A stretch of 64,000 nucleotides of DNA from Pseudomonas marginalis (GCF_008692035.1 NZ_VTFG01000001.1:4171680-4235679), one strand, 5' to 3'. Numbered from the stretch's first letter, positions 53,737 to 62,431 are shown. The notes: generated from the letters alone by a model not told the origin. A program made the numbers and translations.

Positions 53737-54057
53737 TCAAATAGCCAGGATGGCTTGGGCCAGCTGTGCGTCAGTCGCGGTGTTCAGTTGCGGCGCCTGT
53801 TGGCGGATCTGGGCCAGGGCGCTTTCCAGCTTCACACCACGAATGGCGCCTTCGCTTGCGACGAAGCTGGCTGCGTCGTCACGGGCGGCGCGCACGACCT
53901 TGTTATCCCGCAGTGACGAAGTGGCATCGGAGGTGGCGTCGGAAGTAGCCTTCAGTGCGCCGACGATGGAGTCGGTGGTCACGATGAAGCTGGATGCGCT
54001 GGCGTTGGTGGCCAGGGCCAGCAGGGCAGCAGCACTCAGCAGGCGAATACGGGACAT
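53737..54057 (-). CDS. DUF2388 small exported protein, copy 3
   Basis: A 106-residue paralogue with signal peptide (LLSAAALLALATNASA-SSF), SDATSDATSSLRDNKVV, RDDAASFVASEGAIRGVKLESAL and C-terminal LAQAILAI. It is closest to copy 1 in the SLRDxKVV block. A 105-base gap separates it from copy 2, so it may have its own promoter or be the first gene of the cluster. Confidence 0.85.
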   Translation of the reverse strand: MSRIRLLSAAALLALATNASASSFIVTTDSIVGALKATSDATSDATSSLRDNKVVRAARDDAASFVASEGAIRGVKLESALAQIRQQAPQLNTATDAQLAQAILAI

Positions 54058-54193
54058 GGGGTGACTCCTGTAGGTGAACGAATAAGGTGGCGCAGGGCAG
54101 CCATTCGGGATCAGACGCCTGTTCTAAACGGTTCGCCACGTTGTGCATGGATATTAAGCCGCTGTTTATCCGTTCGGAAAGCTTCTTGACTGC

Positions 54194-54379
54194 CTAGTCT
54201 CGCCAGAACGGCTTGGACAGCTCGGCCATTCGGTCTCCCGGGCTGATGCCGACATCGGAGAGTTCTCGAAGATCGAGTTGCGCCAGTTGGCGGCGTTCGT
54301 AGGCGTGGCGGAGCCATTTGGCCAGCGTGGAAGCTGTCCTGTGTAACAGCCGTTTATAGAGAGAGGGTTGGGTGTCCAT
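54194..54379 (-). CDS. DUF1127 small basic protein, copy A
   Basis: A 61-residue Arg-rich protein. The DUF1127 helix pair reads YERRQLAQLDLRELSDVGIS and ends AELSKPFWRD. DUF1127 proteins in Rhizobium and related bacteria bind RNA or affect RNA turnover and phosphate/carbon metabolism; the role here is unknown. It shares its C-terminal block ELSKPFWR with the second copy downstream, and its upstream region has related repeats. Confidence 0.88.
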   Translation of the reverse strand: MDTQPSLYKRLLHRTASTLAKWLRHAYERRQLAQLDLRELSDVGISPGDRMAELSKPFWRD

Positions 54380-54455
54380 GGTGAGCGCCTTTCGTGAGGT
54401 CCTGGAACACCATGGTGGGCGAGTGGCTCTGACCGTTACAGATACACCAATGTTT

Positions 54456-54496
54456 AATTGTACTGCTTAACTGTTATATTTTTTGAACTGTACTGG
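54456..54496. promoter_or_regulatory. Repeated TGTACT sites upstream of DUF1127 copy A
   Basis: AATTGTACTG at 54456-54465, TTAACTGTTATA at 54467-54478 and AACTGTACTGG at 54486-54496 lie 77-117 bases before the start codon of copy A. The same words occur upstream of copy B. They are candidate operators for a shared regulator. Confidence 0.45.
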
Positions 54497-54546
54497 TTTG
54501 GATGAATGGCTTCTGTTTGGACGGAAAGAAGGCTCTCCCGGAAAAC

Positions 54547-54585
54547 AACAAAGCCCGCCTCCGGTTTCCCGGGGCGGGCTTTGTT
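54547..54585 (-). terminator. Intrinsic terminator after DUF1127 copy B
   Basis: AACAAAGCCCGCC (54547-54559) and GGCGGGCTTTGTT (54573-54585) form a perfect 13-base stem with a 13-base loop; T-rich or A-rich flanks on both sides. It lies beyond the stop of copy B (minus strand) and upstream of copy A. Confidence 0.85.
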
Positions 54586-54639
54586 TTGACAAATCAGTGC
54601 TGGCTGTGGACCCGGTGGGTCAGGGCCAGCGGGCGTCAA

Positions 54640-54855
54640 TTAACGCCAGAACGGCTTGCTCAGCTCTTCGTAGCGTTGAGCTTCGCTGATACCGGCATCA
54701 GCCAGCAGACGCGAATCCAGACGAGCCAGTTGATGGCGGCTGGAGATGCGGCGCTGCCACAACATCAGGTTGGCGAGAACGCGCAAAGGCAGGGAAGCCT
54801 GGGTGTTTACAGCTTTTTCTTCGAAGAACAGTTCGGAACTGAGTGTACGTTCCAT
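54640..54855 (-). CDS. DUF1127 small basic protein, copy B
   Basis: A 71-residue protein with a longer N-terminus (MERTLSSELFFEEKAVNTQAS) and DUF1127 block SSRHQLARLDSRLLADAGISEAQRYEELSKPFWR split across two helices. Positively charged helices suggest nucleic-acid binding. It ends 55 bases from a strong terminator, so it is a single-gene transcript. AAGGATGTC precedes the ATG on the minus strand. Confidence 0.88.
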   Translation of the reverse strand: MERTLSSELFFEEKAVNTQASLPLRVLANLMLWQRRISSRHQLARLDSRLLADAGISEAQRYEELSKPFWR

Positions 54856-54937
54856 GATGACATCCTTCCGCTTGTGGCGGGATTAGGTAGTGGTTTAACT
54901 GATGCCAATGATCCTCCTCCGGCGCAAGACTCTCTAG

Positions 54938-55103
54938 ATACAGTTCACCTGTATTGTGAGGGGCCAGTTAACTGTTTATAGGCGCTGTACTGTACGGAAA
55001 TGGGGCAACTGTACTTGTACGCACTGAAATAGTGCGAAATAAGCATTTTGTGACGTGAGTGTGGGAATTTTCGGTAGGAAATGACCGGTACAGCAGTACA
55101 GTT
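54938..55103. promoter_or_regulatory. Cluster of ACTGTAC/GTACAGT repeats upstream of DUF1127 copy B
   Basis: The sites are ATACAG-N5-CTGTAT (54938-54954, perfect palindrome), TTAACTGTTTATA (54968-54980), CTGTACTGTAC (54985-54995), AACTGTACTTGTAC (55007-55020) and the inverted copy GTACAGCAGTACAGTT (55088-55103). The 318-base gap 54856-55173 holds no gene. Such a cluster suggests cooperative binding of a regulator. Confidence 0.5.
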
Positions 55104-55173
55104 TTTTCAAGAAGCGAGGGTTGTGGCATCGAGCTGACGAAACTGTGTTTGCGTCAGCTCGAATCTGTATCAA

Positions 55174-56667
55174 TCAAGCCTTGAGCATATGCCCGGTTTC
55201 TTCCAGGTTAATGTGCCAACTCAGTGCTTCGCGCAGGATGTGTGGCGTGTGTCCGCCGATGGCGCAGGCTGTGTTGAAGTAACTGTTCAGCGCATCGCGG
55301 TATGCCGGATGCACACAGTTGTCGATGATCACCCGGGCTCGCTCCCGTGGCGCCAGGCCCCGCAGGTCGGCGAGGCCTACTTCGGTGACCAGGATGTCGA
55401 CGTCGTGCTCGGTGTGGTCCACATGGCTGACCATCGGCACCACGCTGGAAATCGCGCCGCCCTTGGCAATCGACTTGGTGACGAAGATCGCCAGATGCGC
55501 GTTGCGCGCGAAGTCGCCGGAACCGCCGATGCCGTTCATCATCCGCGTGCCGCAGATGTGGGTGGAGTTGACGTTGCCGTAGATGTCGAACTCCAGCGCC
55601 GTGTTGATGCCGATAATGCCCAGGCGCCGCACTACTTCAGGGTGATTGGAGATTTCCTGCGGGCGCAGCACCAGCTTGTCTTTGTAGTGCTCCAGGTTGC
55701 CGAACACGTCGGCATTGCGCCGCTCCGACAGGGTGATCGAGCTGCCCGAGGCAAAGCTCAGTTTGCCGGCGTCGATCAGGTCGAACGTCGAGTCCTGCAA
55801 CACTTCCGAATACATGGTCAGGTCTTCGAACGGCGAATCGATCAGGCCGCACATCACTGCGTTGGCAATGTTGCCGATCCCGGCCTGCAGCGGGCCAAGC
55901 TTGTTGGTCATGCGCCCGGCGTCCACTTCCTGCTTGAGGAAGTTGATCAGGTGGTTGGCGATGCCCTGGGTATCGCTGTCGGGTGGTGTCACGGTGGAGG
56001 CTGAGTCGGCCTGATTGGTGATCACGATGGCGACGATCTTCTCCGGCGGGATCGGGATCGCGGTGCTGCCGATGCGGTCGTCGACCTTTACCAGGGGGAT
56101 CGGCGTACGGGTTGGTCGGTAGGTCGGGATATAGATGTCGTGCAGCCCTTCCAGATTCGGGTTGTGTGCCAGGTTGATCTCGACGATCACTTGCTTGGCG
56201 AAAATCGCGAAGCTGGCGGAGTTACCCACGGACGTGGTGGGCACGATATGGCCTTGTTCGGTGATCGCAACGGCCTCGATGACGGCAATGTCCGGCAGCT
56301 TGAGCTGGTTGTTGCGCAGTTGCTCGACGGTTTCCGACAGGTGCTGATCGATAAACATCACTTCGCCGGCGTTGATCGCCTTGCGCAACGTGCTATCGAC
56401 CTGGAACGGCATGCGTCGGGACAGCACGCCGGCTTCGGTCAATTGCTTGTCCAGGTCGTTACCCAGGCTGGCGCCGGTCATCAGGGTGATTTTCAGCGGG
56501 GACGTCTTGGCGCGTTCGGCCAGGGCGTGGGGGACGGCCTTGGCTTCACCGGCACGGGTGAAGCCGCTCATGCCGACGGTCATGCCGTCCTCGATCAATG
56601 CGGCGGCGTCTGCCGCGCTCATGACCTTGTTCAACAACGAAGGCAAGCGGATACGATCACGGTACAT
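55174..56667 (-). CDS. Acetyl-CoA hydrolase/transferase family protein
   Basis: A 497-residue CoA-transferase of the cat1/ScpC type that moves CoA between acids such as succinate, propionate and acetate. Typical segments are MSGFTRAGEAKAVPHALAE, GNSASFAIFAKQVIVEINL, GPLQAGIGNIANAVMCGL and GIGGSGDFARNAHLAIFV. The catalytic Glu is expected in SEVLQDSTFD-like region. It corresponds to PA5445. Single gene. A likely alternative is acetyl-CoA hydrolase activity; sequence cannot separate them. Confidence 0.88.
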   Translation of the reverse strand: MYRDRIRLPSLLNKVMSAADAAALIEDGMTVGMSGFTRAGEAKAVPHALAERAKTSPLKITLMTGASLGNDLDKQLTEAGVLSRRMPFQVDSTLRKAINAGEVMFIDQHLSETVEQLRNNQLKLPDIAVIEAVAITEQGHIVPTTSVGNSASFAIFAKQVIVEINLAHNPNLEGLHDIYIPTYRPTRTPIPLVKVDDRIGSTAIPIPPEKIVAIVITNQADSASTVTPPDSDTQGIANHLINFLKQEVDAGRMTNKLGPLQAGIGNIANAVMCGLIDSPFEDLTMYSEVLQDSTFDLIDAGKLSFASGSSITLSERRNADVFGNLEHYKDKLVLRPQEISNHPEVVRRLGIIGINTALEFDIYGNVNSTHICGTRMMNGIGGSGDFARNAHLAIFVTKSIAKGGAISSVVPMVSHVDHTEHDVDILVTEVGLADLRGLAPRERARVIIDNCVHPAYRDALNSYFNTACAIGGHTPHILREALSWHINLEETGHMLKA

Positions 56668-56795
56668 GAATTGTTATCTCAGGCTACGGAAGCAAGGTGG
56701 GCAGTGTAGTGATTTCAAAAAGTTTCGGCCCGCTACCATGGTCGAATGCGGGGCAGCGATTTAGAGCCTTTGGTCGGGTTTCATGGGGTAATAAA

Positions 56796-56825
56796 AAACC
56801 CCAGCCTACTGGAGGCCGGGGTTTC
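56796..56825 (-). terminator. Intrinsic terminator of the pnt operon
   Basis: AAACCCCAGCCT and AGGCCGGGGTTT pair with one internal mismatch around loop ACTGG, flanked on the minus-strand 3' side by T-rich sequence (complement of AATAAAAA). It is 22 bases beyond the pntB stop. Confidence 0.8.
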
Positions 56826-56846
56826 GGGTATTGCTCTGGCGCAGTG

Positions 56847-58283
56847 TTACTCGACGGCCTTGACCATATCTTCGATGACCTTCTTGGCATCACCGAAGAC
56901 CATCATGGTCTTGTCCAGGTAGAACAGTTCGTTATCCAGCCCGGCATAACCACTGGCCATCGAGCGCTTGTTGACGATGATGGTCTTGGCCTTGAACGCT
57001 TCCAGGATCGGCATGCCGGCAATCGGCGAGTTGGGGTCGTTCTTGGCGGCCGGGTTGACCACGTCGTTCGCGCCCAGCACCAGCACCACGTCAGCCTGGC
57101 CGAATTCGGAGTTGATATCCTCCATCTCGAACACCTGGTCGTAAGGCACTTCCGCTTCGGCCAGCAGGACGTTCATATGCCCAGGCATACGGCCGGCCAC
57201 CGGGTGGATCGCGTATTTCACGGTCACGCCACGGTGGGTCAGTTTCTCGGTCAGTTCCTTCAGGGCATGCTGTGCCCGTGCCACTGCCAGGCCATAGCCT
57301 GGAACGATGATCACGGTGTCGGCGTTGGTCAGCAGGAAGGTGGCGTCGTCGGCCGAACCGGACTTCACCGGGCGTGCTTCTTTAGAACCCGCTGCAGCGC
57401 CGGCATCCGGCGCATTGCCGAAACCGCCGAGCAGTACATTAAAGAAGGAGCGGTTCATCGCCTTGCACATGATGTACGACAGGATCGCACCGCTTGAACC
57501 CACCAGTGAACCGGCAATGATCAGCATCGAGTTGTTCAGCGAGAAGCCGATGCCCGCCGCTGCCCAGCCGGAGTAGCTGTTAAGCATCGACACAACAACC
57601 GGCATATCGGCGCCGCCAATCGGGATGATGATCAGCACGCCGAGCACGAACGCCAATGCCAGCATCAGCGCAAAGGCGGTGAGGTTGCCGGTGAACATGA
57701 ACGCCAGGCCCAGGCCCAGGGTTGCGAGGCCGAGTACCAGGTTGATCTTGTGCTGGCCGCCAAACTGTACCGGTGCGCCTTGGAACAGGCGGAACTTGTA
57801 CTTGCCCGAGAGCTTGCCGAACGCGATCACCGAACCGGAGAAGGTAATTGCGCCGATGGCCGCGCCGAGGAACAGCTCCAGGCGGTTGCCCGCCGGGATC
57901 GCATCGCCCAGGTGTTTGACGATGCCCAGGGACTGTGGCTCGACCACGGCGGCAATCGCGATAAACACCGCGGCCAGGCCGATCATGCTGTGCATGAAGG
58001 CGACCAGTTCGGGCATCTTGGTCATTTCTACGCGCTTTGCCATGATCGAGCCGGCGGTGCCGCCGACCAGCAGGCCGACGATCACGTAGCCGATACCGGC
58101 GGTGGCCAGCTCAGCGCCGAGCTTATAGATGAGGCCCACGGTCGTGAGTACCGCCAGCGCCATGCCGAGCATGCCGAACAGGTTGCCGCGTCGTGACGTA
58201 GTGGGATGCGACAGGCCTTTGAGGGCCTGGATAAAGCAGATCGACGCGATCAGGTACAGCGTCGTCACCAGATTCATGCTCAT
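56847..58283 (-). CDS. pntB: NAD(P) transhydrogenase subunit beta
   Basis: A 478-residue protein: eight to nine membrane helices followed by the NADP-binding domain (from about 300; GYGLAVARAQHAL, HPVAGRMPGHMNVLLAEA, LVLGANDVVNPAAKNDP). With PntAa/PntAb it couples proton flow to hydride transfer from NADH to NADP. The ATG shares bases with the pntAb stop codon (TAATG); a second ATG follows two codons later (MNLV) and could be used instead. Confidence 0.94.
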   Translation of the reverse strand: MSMNLVTTLYLIASICFIQALKGLSHPTTSRRGNLFGMLGMALAVLTTVGLIYKLGAELATAGIGYVIVGLLVGGTAGSIMAKRVEMTKMPELVAFMHSMIGLAAVFIAIAAVVEPQSLGIVKHLGDAIPAGNRLELFLGAAIGAITFSGSVIAFGKLSGKYKFRLFQGAPVQFGGQHKINLVLGLATLGLGLAFMFTGNLTAFALMLALAFVLGVLIIIPIGGADMPVVVSMLNSYSGWAAAGIGFSLNNSMLIIAGSLVGSSGAILSYIMCKAMNRSFFNVLLGGFGNAPDAGAAAGSKEARPVKSGSADDATFLLTNADTVIIVPGYGLAVARAQHALKELTEKLTHRGVTVKYAIHPVAGRMPGHMNVLLAEAEVPYDQVFEMEDINSEFGQADVVLVLGANDVVNPAAKNDPNSPIAGMPILEAFKAKTIIVNKRSMASGYAGLDNELFYLDKTMMVFGDAKKVIEDMVKAVE

Positions 58284-58603
58284 TACTTCGGCGCCTCTTC
58301 TTTTACTTTCGGGGCTTTCTTCTTGAACATCTCCAGCATCCTGCGAGTTACCAGGAAACCGCCGAACACGTTCACGGCTGCGAGGGCCACAGCCAGGGTG
58401 CCCATGGTCTTGCCCAGTGGCGTAACGGTCAGCGCTGCAGCGAGCATGGCGCCGACAATCACAATCGCTGAAATGGCGTTGGTCACTGCCATCAACGGTG
58501 TGTGCAGTGCGGGCGTTACGTTCCAGACCACGTGGTAACCGACATAAATCGCCAGCACAAAGATGATCAGGTTGTAGATACCGGGGGAGATAAGCTCTTC
58601 CAT
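58283..58603 (-). CDS. pntAb: NAD(P) transhydrogenase subunit alpha part 2 (PntAb)
   Basis: A 106-residue membrane protein with three helices, beginning MEELISPGIYNLIIFVLAIYVG, equal to the C-terminal membrane part of E. coli PntA. Pseudomonads keep it as a separate gene. It lies 15 bases after pntAa and overlaps pntB. Confidence 0.93.
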   Translation of the reverse strand: MEELISPGIYNLIIFVLAIYVGYHVVWNVTPALHTPLMAVTNAISAIVIVGAMLAAALTVTPLGKTMGTLAVALAAVNVFGGFLVTRRMLEMFKKKAPKVKEEAPK

Positions 58604-58618
58604 CGTCTGAATCCCTGC

Positions 58619-59740
58619 TTAGGCGTTTTTGCGGATGACTTGGCCGTCGCGGCACATGAGGCACGCGGCGACGATGTCGTCTTCGAGGTTGATTTCAAAC
58701 TGCCCTTCCTTGTTGAAGACCAGCTTCAGGAAGTCCAGCAGGTTGCGCGCATACAAGGCCGACGCATCGGCGGCGACGGCGCCGGCGAGGTTGGTCGGGC
58801 CGCAGATGATTACGCCGTTCTCCACCACCACCTGGTCGGCGACGGTCAGCGGGCAGTTACCGCCCTGGGCGGCAGCGAGGTCAATGACCACCGAGCCGGG
58901 CTTCATCTGCGCGACGGTGTCGGCGCTGAGCAGCGTCGGCGCCTTGCGGCCGGGGATCAGGGCGGTGGTGATGACAATGTCGGCCTGCTTGGCGCGTTCG
59001 TGCACGGCCAGCGCCTGGCGTTGCATCCAGCTGCTGGGCATCGGGCGCGCGTAGCCGCCGACGCCAACGGCGCATTCACGTTCTTCGTCGGTTTCGTAGG
59101 GCACGTCGACGAACTTGGCGCCAAGGGATTCGATCTGCTCTTTTACCGCAGGGCGCACGTCGGATGCTTCGATCACCGCGCCCAGGCGTTTCGCCGTGGC
59201 GATGGCTTGAAGGCCTGCAACACCGGCGCCGAGGATCAGCACGCGCGCGGCTTTGACCGTACCGGCGGCGGTCATCAGCATCGGCATGAAGCGCGGGTAA
59301 TGATGGGCGGCGAGCAACACGGCTTTATAGCCGGCGATGTTGGCCTGGGACGACAGCACGTCGAGGCTCTGGGCCCGCGAGGTACGTGGCGCAGCTTCCA
59401 GCGCAAAGGCCGTGATGCCCTGCTCGGCCAGCTTGGCAATGGTTTCGTTGCTGAACGGATTGAGCATGCCCACCAACACAGTGCCGCTTTTGATCAGCGC
59501 CAGTTCGCTGTCGCTGGGGGCGACCACCTTGAGAATCAGCTCGGCGCCAAACGCATCGCCGGCACTGCCAATGGTCGCGCCTGCCGCTTCATAGGCACTG
59601 TCGACGATGCTGGCCTTGAGGCCTGCGCCGCTTTGAACAGTGACCTTATGGCCCTGGCCGATCAGCTTCTTGATGGTTTCCGGGGTGGCAGCCACCCGCG
59701 TTTCACCGGTCTGGGTTTCGAGAGGAACACCAATGTGCAC
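58619..59740 (-). CDS. pntAa: NAD(P) transhydrogenase subunit alpha part 1 (PntAa)
   Basis: A 373-residue soluble NAD-binding subunit of the alanine dehydrogenase/PNT family: MHIGVPLETQTGETRVAATP start and NAD-binding VLILGAGVAGLQAIATAKRLGA. Also carries RQALAVHERAKQADIVITTALIPG. First gene of pntAa-pntAb-pntB. ACTCAGGAG-like Shine-Dalgarno (GGAG) lies before the ATG. Confidence 0.94.
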   Translation of the reverse strand: MHIGVPLETQTGETRVAATPETIKKLIGQGHKVTVQSGAGLKASIVDSAYEAAGATIGSAGDAFGAELILKVVAPSDSELALIKSGTVLVGMLNPFSNETIAKLAEQGITAFALEAAPRTSRAQSLDVLSSQANIAGYKAVLLAAHHYPRFMPMLMTAAGTVKAARVLILGAGVAGLQAIATAKRLGAVIEASDVRPAVKEQIESLGAKFVDVPYETDEERECAVGVGGYARPMPSSWMQRQALAVHERAKQADIVITTALIPGRKAPTLLSADTVAQMKPGSVVIDLAAAQGGNCPLTVADQVVVENGVIICGPTNLAGAVAADASALYARNLLDFLKLVFNKEGQFEINLEDDIVAACLMCRDGQVIRKNA

Positions 59741-60095
59741 GTCAAATCTCCTGCATGATCTTTTTGCTTTTGATCTTTTTGTAAAAAGGCCAGTGCACCG
59801 CGAGTGGCGCAGCTGGGGCGGCCGATCAGCACGATCCCGCTGAAATGACAGCGGGGCGCGGCATTTTGCAGGCGAACTTTACGGCCTTCAAGGGATTATG
59901 ACGGGTGACGAAAAATTAACTACAAGTCACCCTGTGACTGATTGTCGCAACACGTTGAAATAACCTCTTTAAATACAGGTGTTTAAAGGGCTGCAGCTGA
60001 TTCGTGTATTTTTTTCCATCGTTGATGTGAATAGTCGGGCATTGGCTGATAGGAGTCGCTACAAGCCACGAAAATCATGGCTTTAAGCCTTGTTT

Positions 60096-60176
60096 CAGAC
60101 TGACAGGTACAGTCTGCTTAAATGCGACATATACGTATATCTGTAGGCTTTAGATTTAGCTGACTACAAAGTCAGC
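60096..60176. other. Gene-free stretch with three dyads downstream of gcdR
   Basis: Within the 452-base gap 59741-60192 no gene is seen. Three dyads cluster at its gcdR side: CAGACTG-N7-CAGTCTG (60096-60116), ATATACGTATAT (60129-60140, perfect) and GCTGACT-N4-AGTCAGC (60159-60176), plus CTTTAAA-N8-TTTAAAG at 59967-59988. The last hairpin at 60159 could end gcdR transcription; the others may be operators. Confidence 0.5.
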
Positions 60177-60192
60177 ATGTGAGGCTTGTCCT

Positions 60193-61092
60193 TTAAATGC
60201 TGGGGCTGTACTGCTGCGATTGGTCGATCAACCAGTCTCTGAACGCGTGCAGTGAAGCGGATTCGACTTTTCTGTCAGGAATCATCAGGTAATAAGCCTT
60301 CGAACTGGTCAGCGCCTTCGGGCTTGCGATCACCAGTCGCTGCTCGTCCAGTTCTCGCTGGATAAGGAATGGAGGGATCAGTGCAATACCCATGTCATGC
60401 ATGGCGGCTTGAGACAACATCGAGAATAGCTCGTAACGTGGGCCTGTCATGTCGCGGGGCACGTTCAGTTGCTGCGCGTTGAACCATTGGCGCCAGGCGT
60501 AAGGGCGGGTGGTCTGCTGCAGCAATGGCAGTTCTGCAATCTCCTGGGGGGTGAATCGCTCAAGTTCGCCCAATAGTCGCGGGCTGCACACGGGTACGGG
60601 ATTTTCTCCCATTAGCCTGTGGGATTCGGTGCCGGACCAATCTGCGTCGCCGAAGTAAATTGCTGCGTCGAATTCCGTATCCGCAAATAGAAAAGGACGC
60701 GTGCGGTTAGTCAGGTTTACCGTCACCTCCGGATGCTCTCGTTGAAAATCCTTGAGGCGAGGGATCAACCATTGCGTACCAAAAGTGGGTACCACGGCCA
60801 GTTCAATGGTGTTTGCGCCTTGCTGCCCCATGACGGACAGGGTATCGCGCTCCACGGCGTCCAGCTGGGTGGCCACGCGACGGCTGTATGAAAGTCCCGC
60901 CTCCGTCAGCTTTACCCCGCGCCGTGAGCGCCGAAACAGCTCGACACTTAAAAACTCCTCCAGGCTGGCGATCTGTCGGCAAATGGCGCCTTGGGTGATG
61001 GAAAGCTCATGCGCCGCCTTGGTAAAGCTCTCGTGGCGGGCTGCCGCTTCAAAACTGACAAGGGCGGTGGTGCTGGGAATTTTCCTGCGCAT
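60193..61092 (-). CDS. LysR-type regulator of glutarate catabolism (GcdR-like)
   Basis: A 299-residue LysR regulator: N-terminal winged helix-turn-helix (ALVSFEAAARHESFTKAAHELSITQGAICRQIASLEE split over helices, positions about 8-60) and C-terminal effector-binding domain. It is divergent from gcdH by 157 bases, the usual arrangement for GcdR of pseudomonads, which responds to glutarate or glutaryl-CoA. Start chosen at MRRKIPSTTAL (61090-61092); a start 15 bases upstream is possible. Confidence 0.85.
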   Translation of the reverse strand: MRRKIPSTTALVSFEAAARHESFTKAAHELSITQGAICRQIASLEEFLSVELFRRSRRGVKLTEAGLSYSRRVATQLDAVERDTLSVMGQQGANTIELAVVPTFGTQWLIPRLKDFQREHPEVTVNLTNRTRPFLFADTEFDAAIYFGDADWSGTESHRLMGENPVPVCSPRLLGELERFTPQEIAELPLLQQTTRPYAWRQWFNAQQLNVPRDMTGPRYELFSMLSQAAMHDMGIALIPPFLIQRELDEQRLVIASPKALTSSKAYYLMIPDRKVESASLHAFRDWLIDQSQQYSPSI

Positions 61093-61249
61093 ATACCTTG
61101 TCCTCACACAAAAAGTGCAGCTGAGTCGCTTATAGGCGTTACGGAGTGAGAAATTAGCACAAGCCTATGCAAAAACCTCGTTTGCTCTCCCTGCCTGCCC
61201 GGCCTAGGCTCCATGCACGAATTCTGATTTTCTTTGCGAGGACTCATTC

Positions 61250-62431
61250 ATGGCTGGCAAGGCAAGCTTCAACTGGATCGATCCACTGCTGCTGGATCAA
61301 CAGCTCACCGAAGAGGAGCGCATGGTGCGCGACAGTGCTGAGCAATTCGCCCAGGACAAGCTGGCGCCGCGTGTGCTTGAAGCTTTTCGCCATGAAAAGA
61401 CCGACCCGGCGATTTTCCGTGAAATGGGTGAGACCGGTTTGCTGGGGGCAATGATTCCTGAGCAGTACGGGGGCAGTGGTTTGAACTACGTCAGCTACGG
61501 CCTGATTGCGCGTGAGGTTGAGCGCGTCGACTCCGGTTATCGCTCGATGATGAGTGTGCAGTCGTCACTGGTGATGGTGCCTATCAATGAGTTCGGCACC
61601 GAAGCGCAAAAGCAGAAGTACTTGCCGAAATTGGCCTCGGGCGAATGGATTGGCTGCTTTGGTTTGACCGAGCCTGACCACGGTTCCGATCCCGGCGCGA
61701 TGGTTACTCGTGCACGCAAAGTGGATGGCGGCTACAGCCTGACGGGCGCAAAAATGTGGATCACCAATAGCCCGATTGCGGACGTGTTTGTGGTGTGGGC
61801 CAAGGACGATGCTGGGGATATTCGTGGGTTTGTCCTGGAGAAAGGCTGGAAAGGCCTGAGTGCGCCGGCGATTCACGGCAAGGTCGGCCTGCGCGCCTCC
61901 ATCACCGGTGAGATCGTGATGGATAACGTGTTTGTGCCGGAAGAGAACATTTTCCCGGATGTGCGCGGCTTGAAGGGCCCTTTCACCTGCCTTAACTCGG
62001 CGCGTTATGGCATCTCCTGGGGGGCTTTGGGTGCTGCCGAGTTCTGTTGGCACACCGCACGCCAGTACACCCTGGATCGCCATCAGTTCGGCCGTCCATT
62101 GGCAGCAACTCAATTGATCCAGAAGAAGCTGGCCGATATGCAGACCGAAATCACCCTGGCGCTGCAAGGCTGCCTGCGCCTGGGGCGTATGAAGGAAGAG
62201 GGAACGGCTGCGGTTGAAATCACATCCATCATGAAGCGCAACTCATGCGGCAAGTCCTTGGACATCGCACGTATGGCGCGGGACATGTTGGGGGGCAACG
62301 GCATCTCCGATGAGTTCGGGGTGGCGCGTCATCTGGTGAACCTGGAGGTGGTTAACACCTATGAGGGCACCCATGACGTGCATGCCCTGATTCTGGGGCG
62401 CGCGCAAACCGGTCTTCAGGCGTTCTATTAA
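61250..62431 (+). CDS. gcdH: Glutaryl-CoA dehydrogenase
   Basis: FAD enzyme converting glutaryl-CoA to crotonyl-CoA in lysine/glutarate breakdown. The 393-residue protein begins MAGKASFNWIDPLLLDQQLT. The flavin-binding motif GCFGLTEPDHGSDPG and the catalytic Glu372 in NTYEGTHDVHALILGRAQ are present. ATG preceded by GCGAGGACTC. First gene of gcdH-gcdG, divergent from the LysR regulator. Confidence 0.95.
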   Translation: MAGKASFNWIDPLLLDQQLTEEERMVRDSAEQFAQDKLAPRVLEAFRHEKTDPAIFREMGETGLLGAMIPEQYGGSGLNYVSYGLIAREVERVDSGYRSMMSVQSSLVMVPINEFGTEAQKQKYLPKLASGEWIGCFGLTEPDHGSDPGAMVTRARKVDGGYSLTGAKMWITNSPIADVFVVWAKDDAGDIRGFVLEKGWKGLSAPAIHGKVGLRASITGEIVMDNVFVPEENIFPDVRGLKGPFTCLNSARYGISWGALGAAEFCWHTARQYTLDRHQFGRPLAATQLIQKKLADMQTEITLALQGCLRLGRMKEEGTAAVEITSIMKRNSCGKSLDIARMARDMLGGNGISDEFGVARHLVNLEVVNTYEGTHDVHALILGRAQTGLQAFY

